Of a DNA stretch of 64,000 bases, positions 42,871 to 52,865 are shown piece after piece (positions within the stretch are counted from its first letter, which is position 1; each line of letters begins with the position of its first letter). The notes below the pieces were generated by a model. The model was not told where the DNA came from and did no database searches. It saw nothing but the letters and a program-made list of their open reading frames with translations. The stretch comes from Aeromicrobium phragmitis (lineage in GTDB: Bacteria > Actinomycetota > Actinomycetes > Propionibacteriales > Nocardioidaceae), in NCBI RefSeq assembly GCF_003674095.1, contig NZ_RDBF01000009.1:46233-110232 (forward strand), given 5' to 3'. A program made the position numbers and the translations under genes.

Positions 42871-43769
42871 ACGTGCTCCAAGAGGTGGTCGATCGTCTCG
42901 GCGTAGATTTCGTCGGGGTCCAATCGGCGCAGGTCCTCGGCGAGCAGCTCGGCGAGCGAACGCCGTCCGAGCGGCACGACGCGCGACGACGATCCCGGAA
43001 CACGGAACTCACAGCTCGCCTCGTCGAGTCGGGTCAGCTCGATGCTGCCGACCTGTGTCTGCAGGCTCACGCGGGAGATCTGAGTACCCGGGCCGTACTC
43101 GTGCTCGATCGGAACGCCCAACCGCGATGACAGCCAGGCTACGAGGAGCACGGCGGCGGGGTTGTCGCGGTCGCTGACGACCGTTCCGCCCGAGACCGTA
43201 CCGGTCGCCTGGTCCAGCGCCGCGGCCAGCAGCGCGCGCCACGGGGTGAGCCGGGTCCAGGACAGGTCGGTGTCGCCCTCGGCGTAGTGCCGGGCGACGT
43301 TGCGCAGTGCCCGCACCGGATTGGCGGTGCTCTCGGCATCGGTGAGGCGGCGCCGCGCCAAGCGGCCGATCGGGTCCTCGGCCGGGTTCGCGGGGGCGTT
43401 ACTCGGCCACCAGATGACGACCGGCGAGTCCGGAAGCAGCAGCGGGAGCACCACCGATTCGGCGTGATTGGTCAGTTTGCCCGCGATCCGCAACAGGATC
43501 GACTCGCCCGAGGAGGACTCGCCGACCCGCACCTTCGCGTTGAGCCTGGCCTTGCCGCGGGCGTCGCCGATGACGACGCCGATGATGCGGGCCGGGTGCT
43601 CCATCGACAGCGTGGTGGCCGTCTTCATCGCATGCGCGACGTTCTCGTCGTCGGTCACGACGAGCAGGGTGAGCACCATGTCCATCGCCGGGCTCCCGGC
43701 GCCGGACCGGGCGCGGACGAGGGCGCGGGCGATCTCGCCGGCGTTGGTCTCGGTGAGTGCGATCTCCAT
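42867..43769 (-). CDS. opcA: Glucose-6-phosphate dehydrogenase assembly protein OpcA
   Basis: This 300-residue partner is required for activity or oligomerisation of Zwf in cyanobacteria and actinobacteria. The ARSGAGSPAMDMVLTLLVVTD start, PVVIWWPSNAP and SDRDNPAAVLLVAWLSSRLG blocks are typical of the family. ATG 43769 shares one base with the zwf stop (TGATG) and has a GGAGG SD. The longer open frame upstream belongs to zwf in another phase. Confidence 0.95.
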   Translation of the reverse strand: MEIALTETNAGEIARALVRARSGAGSPAMDMVLTLLVVTDDENVAHAMKTATTLSMEHPARIIGVVIGDARGKARLNAKVRVGESSSGESILLRIAGKLTNHAESVVLPLLLPDSPVVIWWPSNAPANPAEDPIGRLARRRLTDAESTANPVRALRNVARHYAEGDTDLSWTRLTPWRALLAAALDQATGTVSGGTVVSDRDNPAAVLLVAWLSSRLGVPIEHEYGPGTQISRVSLQTQVGSIELTRLDEASCEFRVPGSSSRVVPLGRRSLAELLAEDLRRLDPDEIYAETIDHLLEHV

Positions 43770-45283
43770 CAGGGGCGCCTCCAGGTCCGTCCGTCGCGGG
43801 CGATCATCTCGTCGGCCGATCTCGGGCCCCACGTGCCCGCCGGATACGTGTCGATCGTGCGCTGGCGTCGCCAGTGGTTGATGACCGGGTCGAGGATCTT
43901 CCAGGAAAGCTCGACCTCCTCCTGCTGGGGGAACAGCGGGGGATCACCGAGCAGGACGTCGAGGATGAGCCGTTCGTAGGCTTCGGGGCTGCTTTCGACG
44001 AAGGCACCGCCGTAGGCGAAGTCCATGTTGACGTCGCGGATCTCCATCGTGGTGCCCGGCACCTTCGAGCCGAAGCGCAACGTCACCCCCTCGTCGGGTT
44101 GGATCCGCATGACCAGGGCGTTCTGTCCCAGTTCGGTGACGTCGTGCTTTCGGAACGGCAGGTGCGGGGCTCGTTTGAACACCACGGCGACCTCGGTGAC
44201 CCGACGACCCAGGCGTTTGCCGGTACGCAGGTAGAACGGCACACCGGCCCACCGGCGGGTGCCGATGTCGATCCGCATCGCAGCGTAGCTCTCGGTGCGG
44301 GAGTCCTCGGGAATTCCCTCCTCGTCGAGGTAGCCGTCGACCTCCACTCCACCGGCCCAACCGGCCACGTATTGACCCCGGGCGGTGTGCTTGGTGAGAT
44401 CGGCCGGGGCGCTGGCATTCGCGAGGATCTTCTGCTTCTCCAGGCGCAGGCTGTGCGCGTCGAACGACACCGGCTCCTCCATGGCGGTCAGCGCCATGAG
44501 CTGAAGGAGGTGGTTCTGGATGACGTCGCGTGCAGCGCCGATGCCGTCGTAGTACCCGGCTCGCGATCCGATGCCGATGTCCTCGGCCATCGTGATCTGG
44601 ACGTGGTCCACGTAGTGGCTGTTCCAGACCGGCTCGAACATCCCGTTGGCGAACCGCAGCGCCAGGATGTTCTGGACCGTCTCCTTGCCGAGGTAGTGGT
44701 CGATGCGGAACACCGAGCTGCGTTCGAACACGTCGCCGACGAGGCGGTTGAGCTCCTTGGCGGACGCGAGATCGTGGCCGAACGGCTTCTCGATGACGAC
44801 CCGGCGCCAGCCCTCGCTGGAGGTGGCGAGACCGTGCTGCTTGATCTTGGACACGACCGTGGGAAAGAGCCCCGGGGGGATCGAGAGGTAGAAGGCGTGG
44901 TTGCCGCCCGTGCCCTGGTCGCGGTCGAGCTCGGCGAGTGTCTCGGCCAGCTGCTTCCACGCCGCATCGTCATCGAACTGGCCGGGAACGAAGCGGATGC
45001 CGGCGGCCAGCTGCTTCCAGACGGTCTCGCTCCACTCGGTGCGGGCTCCCGCCTTGGCGGCGTCCTTGATCATCGAGGCGAACGTGCCGTCCCCGAAATC
45101 CTGGCGCGCGAAGCCGACCAGCGCGAAGCCGGGCGGCAGAAGTCCCCGGTTGGCGAGGTCGTAGATCGCCGGGATCAGCTTCTTGCGGGCGAGATCACCG
45201 GTGACGCCGAACATGATCATGCTGCACGGGCCGGCGATGCGGGGAAGGCGGCGGTCACGAGGGTCGCGCAGCGGATTGGTCAC
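43769..45283 (-). CDS. zwf: Glucose-6-phosphate 1-dehydrogenase
   Basis: This 504-residue enzyme makes NADPH and 6-phosphogluconolactone. It has the dinucleotide loop GVTGDLARKKLIPA, the active-site signature RIDHYLGKETVQNI with catalytic His and Lys, and the substrate motif EKPFGHDLASA. GTG 45283 overlaps the pgi stop. It acts with OpcA downstream. Confidence 0.97.
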   Translation of the reverse strand: MTNPLRDPRDRRLPRIAGPCSMIMFGVTGDLARKKLIPAIYDLANRGLLPPGFALVGFARQDFGDGTFASMIKDAAKAGARTEWSETVWKQLAAGIRFVPGQFDDDAAWKQLAETLAELDRDQGTGGNHAFYLSIPPGLFPTVVSKIKQHGLATSSEGWRRVVIEKPFGHDLASAKELNRLVGDVFERSSVFRIDHYLGKETVQNILALRFANGMFEPVWNSHYVDHVQITMAEDIGIGSRAGYYDGIGAARDVIQNHLLQLMALTAMEEPVSFDAHSLRLEKQKILANASAPADLTKHTARGQYVAGWAGGVEVDGYLDEEGIPEDSRTESYAAMRIDIGTRRWAGVPFYLRTGKRLGRRVTEVAVVFKRAPHLPFRKHDVTELGQNALVMRIQPDEGVTLRFGSKVPGTTMEIRDVNMDFAYGGAFVESSPEAYERLILDVLLGDPPLFPQQEEVELSWKILDPVINHWRRQRTIDTYPAGTWGPRSADEMIARDGRTWRRP

Positions 45284-46860
45284 GCCAGAACGCTCCTGAG
45301 TCGTGCGAGTGCGTTGGTGGTGTCGGTGAGGTGGAGCCGCAGCACCGGCCGGTCGTGGTCACGCAGGACGGCCGCGTCTCCCTCGGCCTGGGAGCCGATG
45401 AAGTCGCCGAAGCTGAAGTCGCGGCCGGGAATGTCCAGATCCTGCTGCGGAACGTCGGTCAGCTGCAGGAAGACGCCGTGCGGCGATCCGCCCTTGTGGT
45501 ACTGGCCGGTGGAGTGCAGGAAGCGGGGCCCCCAGCCGAACGTCACCGGACGTCCGAGCCGTTCGGCGAGGGCGTCGCGCACGCGGGCGAAATCCGCGTG
45601 CGTCCACCGATCCAGGTACGCCTGAACCGCCAGGTATCCCGAGGACGTCAGTTCGGAGAAGAGGCGCTCGAGCGCGCTCTGGAGGTCGTCAGCCTCGGTA
45701 CCGAACAGCTCGATGTCACCGTCCACGGCATCGGGGGACGGGCGATCGCCGCCCCCACCGAGAAGCTCGCGTGCCGCCTGTTTGGCGCTCTCGACATCGG
45801 GCTGGTCGAAGGGATTGATTCCCAGGATGCGGCCGGCGACGGGAATCGCGGTCTCCCACAGGAGGAATTGCGCGCCGAGCGTTCCGTGAACGGTTGCTGC
45901 CCACGCGCCGTCCGGTATCTCGCGGCTGCCGGTGACCACGAGCACCGAGTCGCCCGAGTGGGAGGCGAAATTCGGCGAGGTGACGCTGGCGACCACGACC
46001 GGGAGAATGCCGGTGCCGTCCTTGCCGGTCGATTCCGCGACGAGTTGTTCGGCCCAGTCGCCGAGGCCGACGCCGGAGGTGTCGGCGAGGACGAGCTTGT
46101 CGGCGTGGTCGAGCGCGGCCACGCCCAGCAGGACCCCGAGGCGCAGCCCGGGGTTGTCCGCGGAGTCGGACGCGAGGACGTCCTGCACGGCCGCAGCCTC
46201 GTCCAGGAGCTGGCCGATGGGGGCGCCGGCGAGCCCGCTGGGGACGAGGCCGAACGCGGTCAGGGCCGAGTAACGGCCTCCCACGCTCGGGTCGGCCTGG
46301 AAGACCTCATAGCCCGATTCCCGTCCGATCTCATCGAGCGGGGAGCCCGGATCGGTGACCACGATGATCCGTTCGGCTGGATCGATTCCTGCGTCCGTGA
46401 AGGCCTTCTCGAAGGCGCGACGCTGGCTGTCGGTCTCGACGGTCCCGCCGGACTTGCTGGAGACGACCACGGCGGTCCGGTCGAGCTCGGCGATCGCGGC
46501 CCGGACCATGTCCGGGTGCGATGAGTCGAGGACGACGAGGTCCACGCCCGCGGCCCGGCAGATCACCTCCGGTGCGAGGGAGGACCCGCCCATGCCGCAC
46601 AGCACGATCCGTGAGACGCCCCGGTCGAGCAACGTCGCCCGCAGTCTCTCGATCCGCGGAACGAGTTCACGCGAGCGCTCGGCGGCCGCGGTCCAGCCCA
46701 ATCGTCGCGCCGACTCGTCCTCGGCCTCCGGCCCCCACAACGTGGGAACCTCGGCGAAGATCTGCGAGGCGATGCGAGCCTCGACGGCATCCTCGAGCGC
46801 CGAGGTGAAGCCTTCGGTGAGCCGGGCCCGCTCGACGACCCCGGCGGTGTCCCCGTTCAC
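45280..46860 (-). CDS. pgi: Glucose-6-phosphate isomerase
   Basis: This 526-residue enzyme interconverts glucose-6-P and fructose-6-P. Two SIS-like domains are evident: GMGGSSLAPEV and SSKSGGTVETDSQ in the first, and FGWGPRFLHSTGQYHKGG in the second, with the active-site residues. It belongs to the divergent actinobacterial Pgi branch found beside tal (sometimes fused to it as Tal-Pgi); here they are separate genes 2 bp apart. GTG 46860 is chosen because it falls directly after the tal stop. Confidence 0.92.
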   Translation of the reverse strand: MNGDTAGVVERARLTEGFTSALEDAVEARIASQIFAEVPTLWGPEAEDESARRLGWTAAAERSRELVPRIERLRATLLDRGVSRIVLCGMGGSSLAPEVICRAAGVDLVVLDSSHPDMVRAAIAELDRTAVVVSSKSGGTVETDSQRRAFEKAFTDAGIDPAERIIVVTDPGSPLDEIGRESGYEVFQADPSVGGRYSALTAFGLVPSGLAGAPIGQLLDEAAAVQDVLASDSADNPGLRLGVLLGVAALDHADKLVLADTSGVGLGDWAEQLVAESTGKDGTGILPVVVASVTSPNFASHSGDSVLVVTGSREIPDGAWAATVHGTLGAQFLLWETAIPVAGRILGINPFDQPDVESAKQAARELLGGGGDRPSPDAVDGDIELFGTEADDLQSALERLFSELTSSGYLAVQAYLDRWTHADFARVRDALAERLGRPVTFGWGPRFLHSTGQYHKGGSPHGVFLQLTDVPQQDLDIPGRDFSFGDFIGSQAEGDAAVLRDHDRPVLRLHLTDTTNALARLRSVLA

Positions 46861-46862
46861 GG

Positions 46863-47951
46863 TCAGGCCTTGTCCAGCTCGGCCTGGACGGTCTCGACGA
46901 GCTCGGCCCATGAGGCGTCGAACTTCTCGAGCCCCTCGATCTCCAACCGGTCCACGACCTCGTCGTAGGAGATGCCCTGCTTCTCCAGCGCCGCGAGCAC
47001 ATCGCGCGCGTCGTCGTAGCGTCCCGTCACGGTGTCGCCCGTGATCTCGCCGTGGTCGGCGAAGGCGAGCAGTGTCTTCTCCGGCATGGTGTTGACACTA
47101 TCGGCGACGACGAGCTCCTGCACGTAGAGCGTGTCCGGGTACGCGGGGTCTTTGACGCCCGTGGACGCCCACAGGGGCCGCTGCGGCTTGGCGCCCTGCC
47201 GCAGCAGGGCCTGGGCGCGCTCGGAGGAGAACACCTGGACGAAGGCCTCGTGGGCCAGTCGGGCGTTCGCGATCGCCGCCTTGCCACGCAGCGGGCTGTC
47301 CTCGGGAAGGCGTCCGTCGACCTCCGAGTCCACTCGGCTGACGAAGAAGGACGCCACCGAGGCGAGACGACTGAGGTCGCGGCCCTCGGCAGCGGCCTGC
47401 TCGAGGCCGTACAGGTACGCATCCATGACGTCGCGGTAACGCTCCAGGGAGAAGATCAGCGTGACGTTGACGCTGATACCCCGGGCGATGGTCGCCGCGA
47501 TCGCCGGCAGGCCCTCGCGGGTGGCGGGAATCTTGATGAAGAGGTTGGGCCGGTCCACGCGCTCCCACAGCCGCTGTGCGAGATCGACGGTGCCGTCGGT
47601 GTCATGAGCCAGGCCCGGCTCAACCTCGATGGACACCCGGCCGTCGACGCCGTCGGTGCGGTCGTAGACCGGACGCAGGATGTCGCAGGCGCGCTGGACG
47701 TCGGTGCACGTCAGCTCGAAGATGGCGGTGTCGACGTCGGCGCCGTTCGCCTTGAGTTCGCGCACCTGGGGCTCGTAGCGCTCACCCTTCGCGAGTGCGG
47801 AGGCGAAGATCGTCGGGTTGGTGGTGACCCCGACGACGTGCTTGCTCTCGACGAGATCGGCGAGGTTGCCGGTCTCGATCCTCTCTCGCGACAGGTCGTC
47901 CAACCAGATCGAGACGCCTGCCTCACTCAGTGCCGCAAGCCGTTCGCTCAT
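46863..47951 (-). CDS. tal: Transaldolase
   Basis: This 362-residue enzyme transfers dihydroxyacetone units between sugar phosphates. [27 protein letters not shown] and the Schiff-base Lys in [16 protein letters not shown] are intact. [13 protein letters not shown] and the C-terminal region are normal for the long actinobacterial type. ATG 47951 follows a GGGAGGA SD, and 23 bp separate it from tkt. Confidence 0.96.
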   Translation of the reverse strand: MSERLAALSEAGVSIWLDDLSRERIETGNLADLVESKHVVGVTTNPTIFASALAKGERYEPQVRELKANGADVDTAIFELTCTDVQRACDILRPVYDRTDGVDGRVSIEVEPGLAHDTDGTVDLAQRLWERVDRPNLFIKIPATREGLPAIAATIARGISVNVTLIFSLERYRDVMDAYLYGLEQAAAEGRDLSRLASVASFFVSRVDSEVDGRLPEDSPLRGKAAIANARLAHEAFVQVFSSERAQALLRQGAKPQRPLWASTGVKDPAYPDTLYVQELVVADSVNTMPEKTLLAFADHGEITGDTVTGRYDDARDVLAALEKQGISYDEVVDRLEIEGLEKFDASWAELVETVQAELDKA

Positions 47952-47974
47952 GGGGTTTCCTCCCGTTGGTCGTG

Positions 47975-50134
47975 TCAGTGGGTCGTATCCGGCAGCACCG
48001 GACCGGTGGGTCGCGCCGCGAAGGGGACGCCGGCGTCGGAGGTGACCGCGCCCATCGACTCCTTCGCTGCCGCCACCGCGGCCTCGGCCGTGACGCCGAA
48101 CTTCTCGTACAAGGTCGCGAACGCCGCGGACGCGCCGAAGTGCTCGATGCTGACGATGCGGCCCGCATCGCCGACGACATCGCGCCAACCGAGGGCGACG
48201 CCGGCCTCGATCGCCACCCGGGCCCGCACCTGCGGCGGAATCACGCTATCGCGGTAGTCGCTGCTCTGCTCTTCGAACCACTCGCGGCACGGCATCGACA
48301 CGACACGGGCCTGGATGCCCTCATCGGCCAGCAGCGCACGCGCCTTGACCGCGATCTGCACCTCCGAGCCGGTGGCGACGAGCACTACGTCCGGCGTGCC
48401 CTCGGTGTCGAGGAGGACGTAGGCGCCCTTGGCCGCCTCGGACGCCGGCGCGAAGCCGTCGGTGCCGCGGGGGAAGACCGGCAGGTTCTGCCGGCTCAGT
48501 GCCAGTGCAGCGGGGCGGTGGTGACGCTCGAGGACCGTCCGCCAGACGGCGACCGTCTCGTTGGCGTCGGCGGGCCGGACGACGTCCAGCCCCGGGATGG
48601 CCCGGAGCGCGGTCAGGTGCTCGATCGGCTGGTGCGTCGGACCGTCCTCGCCGAGGCCAATGGAATCGTGCGTCCAGACGAACGTGACCGGCAGTTCCTG
48701 CAAGGCGGCGAGGCGAACGGCCGGCCGCATGTAGTCGCTGAAGACCAGGAACGTGCCACCGTACGGACGCGTGGGTCCGTGGAGCGCGATGCCGTTGAGG
48801 ATCGCGCCCATCGCGTGTTCGCGGATACCGAAGTGGAGGACACGGCCGTACCAGTCGCCACTGAACTTCTTGGTGGACCATTCGGGTGGGATGAACGACG
48901 GTTGGCCCTTGGGCGTCGTGTTGTTCGAGCCGGCGAGGTCGGCCGAACCGCCCCACAGCTCGGGAAGCACCGATGCGGCGGCGGTGAGGAACTCGCCGGA
49001 CGCGACGCGGGTCGCCACGCCCTTCTCGTCGGCGTCGTAGGTCGGCAGTTGGTCGGCCCAGCCCTCGGGGAGTTCGCGGTTCTGCAGCCGCTGGAACAAC
49101 GTGTAGCGATCCGGTTCGCCGGCGGCCCACGCATCGAACCGCTCCTGCCAATCGGCCTGCAGGCGTTCGCCGCGCGTGCGGGCGTCGCGGGTGTGCGCGA
49201 TGACGTCGTCGTCCACGGGGAACTGTCGATCCGGATCGAAGCCCAGGATCTCCTTGGTGGCGCGCACTTCGTCGTCGCCGAGCGCGGAGCCGTGGGCGGC
49301 GCCGGTGTTCTGGGCGTTGGGGGCGGGCCAGGCGATGATGCTGCGCAGCACGATGAGGCTCGGCCGGTCGGTGACCTGTTCCGCGGCCTGGTACGCGTCC
49401 CACAGGGCGTGGATGTCCTCGCGGTACTCGGCACCGTCATGGGTCCAGTCCACGGTCTGGACGTGCCACCCGTACGCCTCGTAACGCTGAGCGACGCTCT
49501 CGCTGAAGGCGACATCGGTGTCGTCCTCGATGGAGATCTTGTTGTCGTCGTACAGCACGGTCAGGTTGCCGAGCTTGAGGTGACCGGCGAGCGAGGAGGC
49601 CTCGCCGGAGACGCCCTCCTGCATGTCACCGTCGGAGGCGATGACGTAGACGTGGTGGTCGAAGACGCTCTCGCCCGGAGCCGGGTCCGGGTCGAAGAGT
49701 CCGCGCTCGCGGCGGGCCGCCATGGCCATGCCCACGGCATTGGCGACGCCCTGGCCCAGCGGACCCGTGGTGACCTCGATGCCCGCGGTGTGGCCGTACT
49801 CGGGGTGACCGGGCGTCTGGCTGCCCCAGGTCCGGAGCGCCTGCAGATCGCTGAGTTCGAGTGGGTACCCGGCCAGGTAGAGCTGGATGTACTGCGTCAG
49901 GCTGGTGTGGCCGCAGGAGAGGACGAAGCGATCGCGGCCGGCCCAGTGCGGATCGGCCGGGTTGTGCCGCATCAGCTTCTGGTAGAGCAGGTAGGCCGCG
50001 GGCGCGAGGCTCATCGCGGTACCGGGATGGCCGTGGCCGGCCTTCTGCACGGCGTCGGCGGCGAGCAGTCGCGCCGTGTCCACCGCCCTCCGATCGAGGT
50101 CGTTCCACTCAAGTTCGGACGGTCCAGCGCTCAC
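47975..50134 (-). CDS. tkt: Transketolase
   Basis: This 719-residue TPP enzyme moves two-carbon units among sugar phosphates. The N-terminal [23 protein letters not shown] motif SDGDMQEG and [12 protein letters not shown], and the pyrimidine domain [14 protein letters not shown] are present. I take GTG 50134 because GGAG lies 8 nt upstream; GTG 50143 sits on top of that SD. It is first gene of an eight-gene minus-strand unit, divergent from ctaB. Confidence 0.96.
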   Translation of the reverse strand: MSAGPSELEWNDLDRRAVDTARLLAADAVQKAGHGHPGTAMSLAPAAYLLYQKLMRHNPADPHWAGRDRFVLSCGHTSLTQYIQLYLAGYPLELSDLQALRTWGSQTPGHPEYGHTAGIEVTTGPLGQGVANAVGMAMAARRERGLFDPDPAPGESVFDHHVYVIASDGDMQEGVSGEASSLAGHLKLGNLTVLYDDNKISIEDDTDVAFSESVAQRYEAYGWHVQTVDWTHDGAEYREDIHALWDAYQAAEQVTDRPSLIVLRSIIAWPAPNAQNTGAAHGSALGDDEVRATKEILGFDPDRQFPVDDDVIAHTRDARTRGERLQADWQERFDAWAAGEPDRYTLFQRLQNRELPEGWADQLPTYDADEKGVATRVASGEFLTAAASVLPELWGGSADLAGSNNTTPKGQPSFIPPEWSTKKFSGDWYGRVLHFGIREHAMGAILNGIALHGPTRPYGGTFLVFSDYMRPAVRLAALQELPVTFVWTHDSIGLGEDGPTHQPIEHLTALRAIPGLDVVRPADANETVAVWRTVLERHHRPAALALSRQNLPVFPRGTDGFAPASEAAKGAYVLLDTEGTPDVVLVATGSEVQIAVKARALLADEGIQARVVSMPCREWFEEQSSDYRDSVIPPQVRARVAIEAGVALGWRDVVGDAGRIVSIEHFGASAAFATLYEKFGVTAEAAVAAAKESMGAVTSDAGVPFAARPTGPVLPDTTH

Positions 50135-50175
50135 AAGCCTCACTCCAACATCGGTCGGTAGATCCGGTCACTCCG

Positions 50176-50181
50176 AGCCTA
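50176..50181 (-). promoter_or_regulatory. -10 box of the tkt operon
   Basis: On the minus strand TAGGCT would start a transcript with roughly 35 nt of leader, back to back with the ctaB -10. Confidence 0.5.
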
Positions 50182-50193
50182 CTCCGCGCGAGT

Positions 50194-50199
50194 TAGACT
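50194..50199 (+). promoter_or_regulatory. -10 box of ctaB (leaderless)
   Basis: TAGACT lies 6 nt before GTG 50206. Confidence 0.55.
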
Positions 50200-50205
50200 C
50201 ATCAG

Positions 50206-51153
50206 GTGACTTCCGTCGAACCCGAGACCTCCGTCGCCGGCACGTCGCATCCGCGGAAGCACCGCTCTGCCGTGGCCGATGTCGTGAAGGCCTACGTCGC
50301 GTTGACGAAGCCGCGCATCATCGAACTGCTGCTGGTGACCACGCTGCCGGTGATGTTCCTGGCGGCACGCGGAGTCCCGTCGTTCGGCCTTGCCGCCGCC
50401 ACGATGATCGGCGGCACCCTGGCAGCGGCCAGCGCCAACGCGCTCAACTGCGTCGTCGACGCCGACATCGACACCAAGATGCGTCGCACATCGCGCCGCC
50501 CACTGCCGCGGCACCAGGTCGGCACCCGCAACGCGCTGATCTTCGGCCTCGTGCTCGGTGTTCTGGCAACGGTATGGCTCGGCGTTCTGGTCAACTGGCT
50601 GTCGGCGTGGCTCGCCCTCGCAGCCAACGTCTTCTACGTCGTCGGATACTCGATGGTCCTCAAGCGCCGCACGAGCCAGAACATCGTGTGGGGCGGCATC
50701 GCCGGTTGTTTCCCGCCGCTGATCGGCTGGACGGCCATCACGAACGAACTCGCCTGGGCTCCGTTCGTGCTGTTCCTCATCGTCTTCTTCTGGACGCCGC
50801 CCCACACCTGGGCACTCGCGATGCGGTACCGCGAGGATTACGCGGCCGCCGACGTTCCGATGCTTCCCTCCGTCGCTCCGGCCGCCGAGGTCGGGCGGCA
50901 GATCGTGCTGTACACCTGGGCGACCGTGATCACGTCCCTCGCGGTGTGGCCGGTCGCCGACACCGGCTGGTTCTACCCTGCCGTGGCGATCGTGCTCGGC
51001 ATCGTGTTCCTCGCCGAGGCCTACGACCTCCGCGGTCGTGCCCGCGAGACCGAGCAGCTGTCGGTCATCAAGCCCATGCGCCTGTTCCATTTCTCCAACG
51101 CCTATCTGGCGTTGCTCTTCGTCGCGGCGGCGCTGGACCCGTTCGTCGGCTGA
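50206..51153 (+). CDS. ctaB: Protoheme IX farnesyltransferase (heme O synthase)
   Basis: This 315-residue UbiA-family membrane prenyltransferase makes heme O for aa3-type oxidase. About nine spans are seen. The first Asp-rich motif is NCVVDADIDTKMRRTSRRPLP and the second region YREDYAAADVPMLP follows the FWTPPHTWALAMR loop. The N-terminal 25 residues are cytosolic. The product is the substrate of CtaA encoded 1.7 kb away. Confidence 0.95.
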   Translation: MTSVEPETSVAGTSHPRKHRSAVADVVKAYVALTKPRIIELLLVTTLPVMFLAARGVPSFGLAAATMIGGTLAAASANALNCVVDADIDTKMRRTSRRPLPRHQVGTRNALIFGLVLGVLATVWLGVLVNWLSAWLALAANVFYVVGYSMVLKRRTSQNIVWGGIAGCFPPLIGWTAITNELAWAPFVLFLIVFFWTPPHTWALAMRYREDYAAADVPMLPSVAPAAEVGRQIVLYTWATVITSLAVWPVADTGWFYPAVAIVLGIVFLAEAYDLRGRARETEQLSVIKPMRLFHFSNAYLALLFVAAALDPFVG

Positions 51154-51161
51154 GCCCGCGT

Positions 51162-51167
51162 TAGGCT
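51162..51167 (+). promoter_or_regulatory. -10 box of the 51174 gene (leaderless)
   Basis: TAGGCT lies 6 nt before ATG 51174, right after ctaB. Confidence 0.5.
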
Positions 51168-51173
51168 CGGGCC

Positions 51174-51527
51174 ATGCGCTCCGCGATCACCTGGCTCGTT
51201 GTCGGCGCCGTTCACGCCGTGGCGTGGTTGCTCTGGCCCGCGGCGCTCGATGCCCCGGCCTGGTGGATCTGCGCCGCCGTCACCTCTCTTGTCCTGGTCA
51301 GCGCGGCCGCTCTGGTGTTGCCGCGCCGGGACCTCCCGACGATCAGCCTCGCCTCGGCCGCCGGAGTGACGGTGGGATGGGCTTCGGTCGCACTCCCGTC
51401 GGGCGACGTGAGCCTGGAGTGGAGTCTCGCCGCCATCGGCGTCTTCGTCGCGGCCGCCGTGGCGGCGGCGCTGCTCGGCGGGCTCATCGTCGGCCTCCGC
51501 GAGCGTCGCACCGCGCCACCGCGATGA
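51174..51527 (+). CDS. Small hypothetical membrane protein
   Basis: This 117-residue protein has three to four hydrophobic helices (about 5-23, 27-48, 54-72 and 80-106) and a short basic tail. I recognise no family. It follows ctaB with its own leaderless promoter and its stop overlaps the acetyltransferase start (ATGA), so the two are coupled. No motif suggests a function. Confidence 0.7.
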   Translation: MRSAITWLVVGAVHAVAWLLWPAALDAPAWWICAAVTSLVLVSAAALVLPRRDLPTISLASAAGVTVGWASVALPSGDVSLEWSLAAIGVFVAAAVAAALLGGLIVGLRERRTAPPR

Positions 51528-52003
51528 ACCTCGCCGTCGAGGCGGTCGGTCCCGAGGACTGGCGCCGGTGGCGTGAGTTGCGGTTGCGGGCGCTCGCCGA
51601 GGATTCGGCGGCGTTCGCCCGCAGCGCCCACGGCTGGATCCGCGGAGGCGACACCGAGGAGCGCTGGCGTGAGCGCCTCGCTGGCGACGACCGATTCTTC
51701 ATCGCGTCGGACCGTGGAGTCGATCTCGGGATCGTGGGAGCCTCACCGCGCGGCGATGGCAGCGTGGAACTGATCTCGATGTGGGTGGCAGGCACCCGAC
51801 GCGGGCGCGGCATCGGCCGGATCCTCGTGCAGCGGGTTCTCGAGGTCGCGCAGACCCGGCCAGTGGTGCTCCGCGTCATGGCCGACAACGCCTCGGCGGT
51901 GGGCTTCTACCTCGCGATGGGTTTCGCCTTCGACGGCGCGGTCCCCGATGAGGAGGGCACTCTCACGATGCGGCGACCGGCTCCCGGTCTCGGCTCGGGC
52001 TGA
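51524..52003 (+). CDS. GNAT family N-acetyltransferase
   Basis: This 159-residue acetyltransferase has the acetyl-CoA loop GTRRGRGIGRILVQRVLE (motif A) and the NASAVGFYLAMGF block (motif B) typical of GNAT enzymes. The substrate is unknown. It is coupled to the preceding membrane gene. Its last 41 bp overlap the 3' end of convergent ctaA, so both C-termini are encoded by the same bases. Confidence 0.87.
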   Translation: MNLAVEAVGPEDWRRWRELRLRALAEDSAAFARSAHGWIRGGDTEERWRERLAGDDRFFIASDRGVDLGIVGASPRGDGSVELISMWVAGTRRGRGIGRILVQRVLEVAQTRPVVLRVMADNASAVGFYLAMGFAFDGAVPDEEGTLTMRRPAPGLGSG

Positions 52004-52865
52004 CCGCGACGACGAGATGAGTGGCCGCCGCGAGCAGCACCGCGCCGCCGACGAGATGCGCGGCCACGAGCGCGATGGGCAGGTCGGTGAAGTACTGCAC
52101 GTAGCCGATGAGTCCTTGCGCCAGCTCGACGATGAGCAACGTGAGCGCAGCCGTCCGAGCCTGATGGCGTCGCAGCCGCCAGACCACGATCACCGTCAGC
52201 ACGACGAGCACCCATACGGAGGCCGCGTGGATGCGGCTCCACAGCTGCGGGTCGAGTCCGTTGCGCGGCGCGTCGACGTCGCCGGCGTGCGGGCCGCTGC
52301 CGGTCACCACCGTGCCGAGGTAGATCGCGGCGAGGAGGACGCCGTAGGCGGCGTACAGGATGGTCCGGGTGAGATCGTCGACGCCGAGTCCCCCGCCACC
52401 GCGCACCTTCACGAGCAGCACCGTCGACGCGACGACGAGACCCATGGACAGCAGCAGGTGCAGGGAGACGACCCACGGGTTCAATTGCGTCAGCACCGTG
52501 ATGCCCCCGATGACGCCTTGGAACGGAATGCCGAGCGCCATCACGAGGGTGAGCCGGCGCAGCAGCGGCGTCGCGCCGCGCCAGCGCCACACGGCGACGA
52601 AGGTCGCGATCGCCACGGCGATCAGGACATAGGTGAGCAGCCGGTTGCCGAACTCGATCGCTCCGTGCCAGCCCAGCGAGCTGTGCGGCACGAAGGACTC
52701 GTCGGTGCACTTGGGCCAGGTCGGGCATCCGAGGCCCGAACCGGTGAGGCGCACGAGCCCGCCAGTGAGGATGATCACGGTGTTCGCGGCGAGCGAGGCC
52801 CACGCCCACTTCTCCACCGTCGCACGGCGGATATCGGTGGGCCTGAGAAGTTCCTTCACTCCCAT
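51963..52865 (-). CDS. ctaA: Heme A synthase
   Basis: This 300-residue membrane protein has eight spans and converts heme O to heme A. Features are LTGSGLGCPTWPKC with the conserved Cys pair in the first loop, a heme-ligand His in WHGAIEFGNRLLTY, VSLHLLLSMG and SRIHAASVW in later helices, and VAAHLVGGAVL near the end. ATG 52865 starts inside the end of the ABC permease gene (10-bp overlap), so ctaA is translated together with the exporter. Confidence 0.95.
   Translation of the reverse strand: MGVKELLRPTDIRRATVEKWAWASLAANTVIILTGGLVRLTGSGLGCPTWPKCTDESFVPHSSLGWHGAIEFGNRLLTYVLIAVAIATFVAVWRWRGATPLLRRLTLVMALGIPFQGVIGGITVLTQLNPWVVSLHLLLSMGLVVASTVLLVKVRGGGGLGVDDLTRTILYAAYGVLLAAIYLGTVVTGSGPHAGDVDAPRNGLDPQLWSRIHAASVWVLVVLTVIVVWRLRRHQARTAALTLLIVELAQGLIGYVQYFTDLPIALVAAHLVGGAVLLAAATHLVVAVSPSRDREPVAAS

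Noticed and set aside
43757..45625. 622-codon plus-strand frame over zwf
   Set aside because: Antisense to zwf, with His/Arg/Val-rich low complexity.
47930..50161. 743-codon plus-strand frame over tkt
   Set aside because: It mirrors transketolase and has no recognisable domain.
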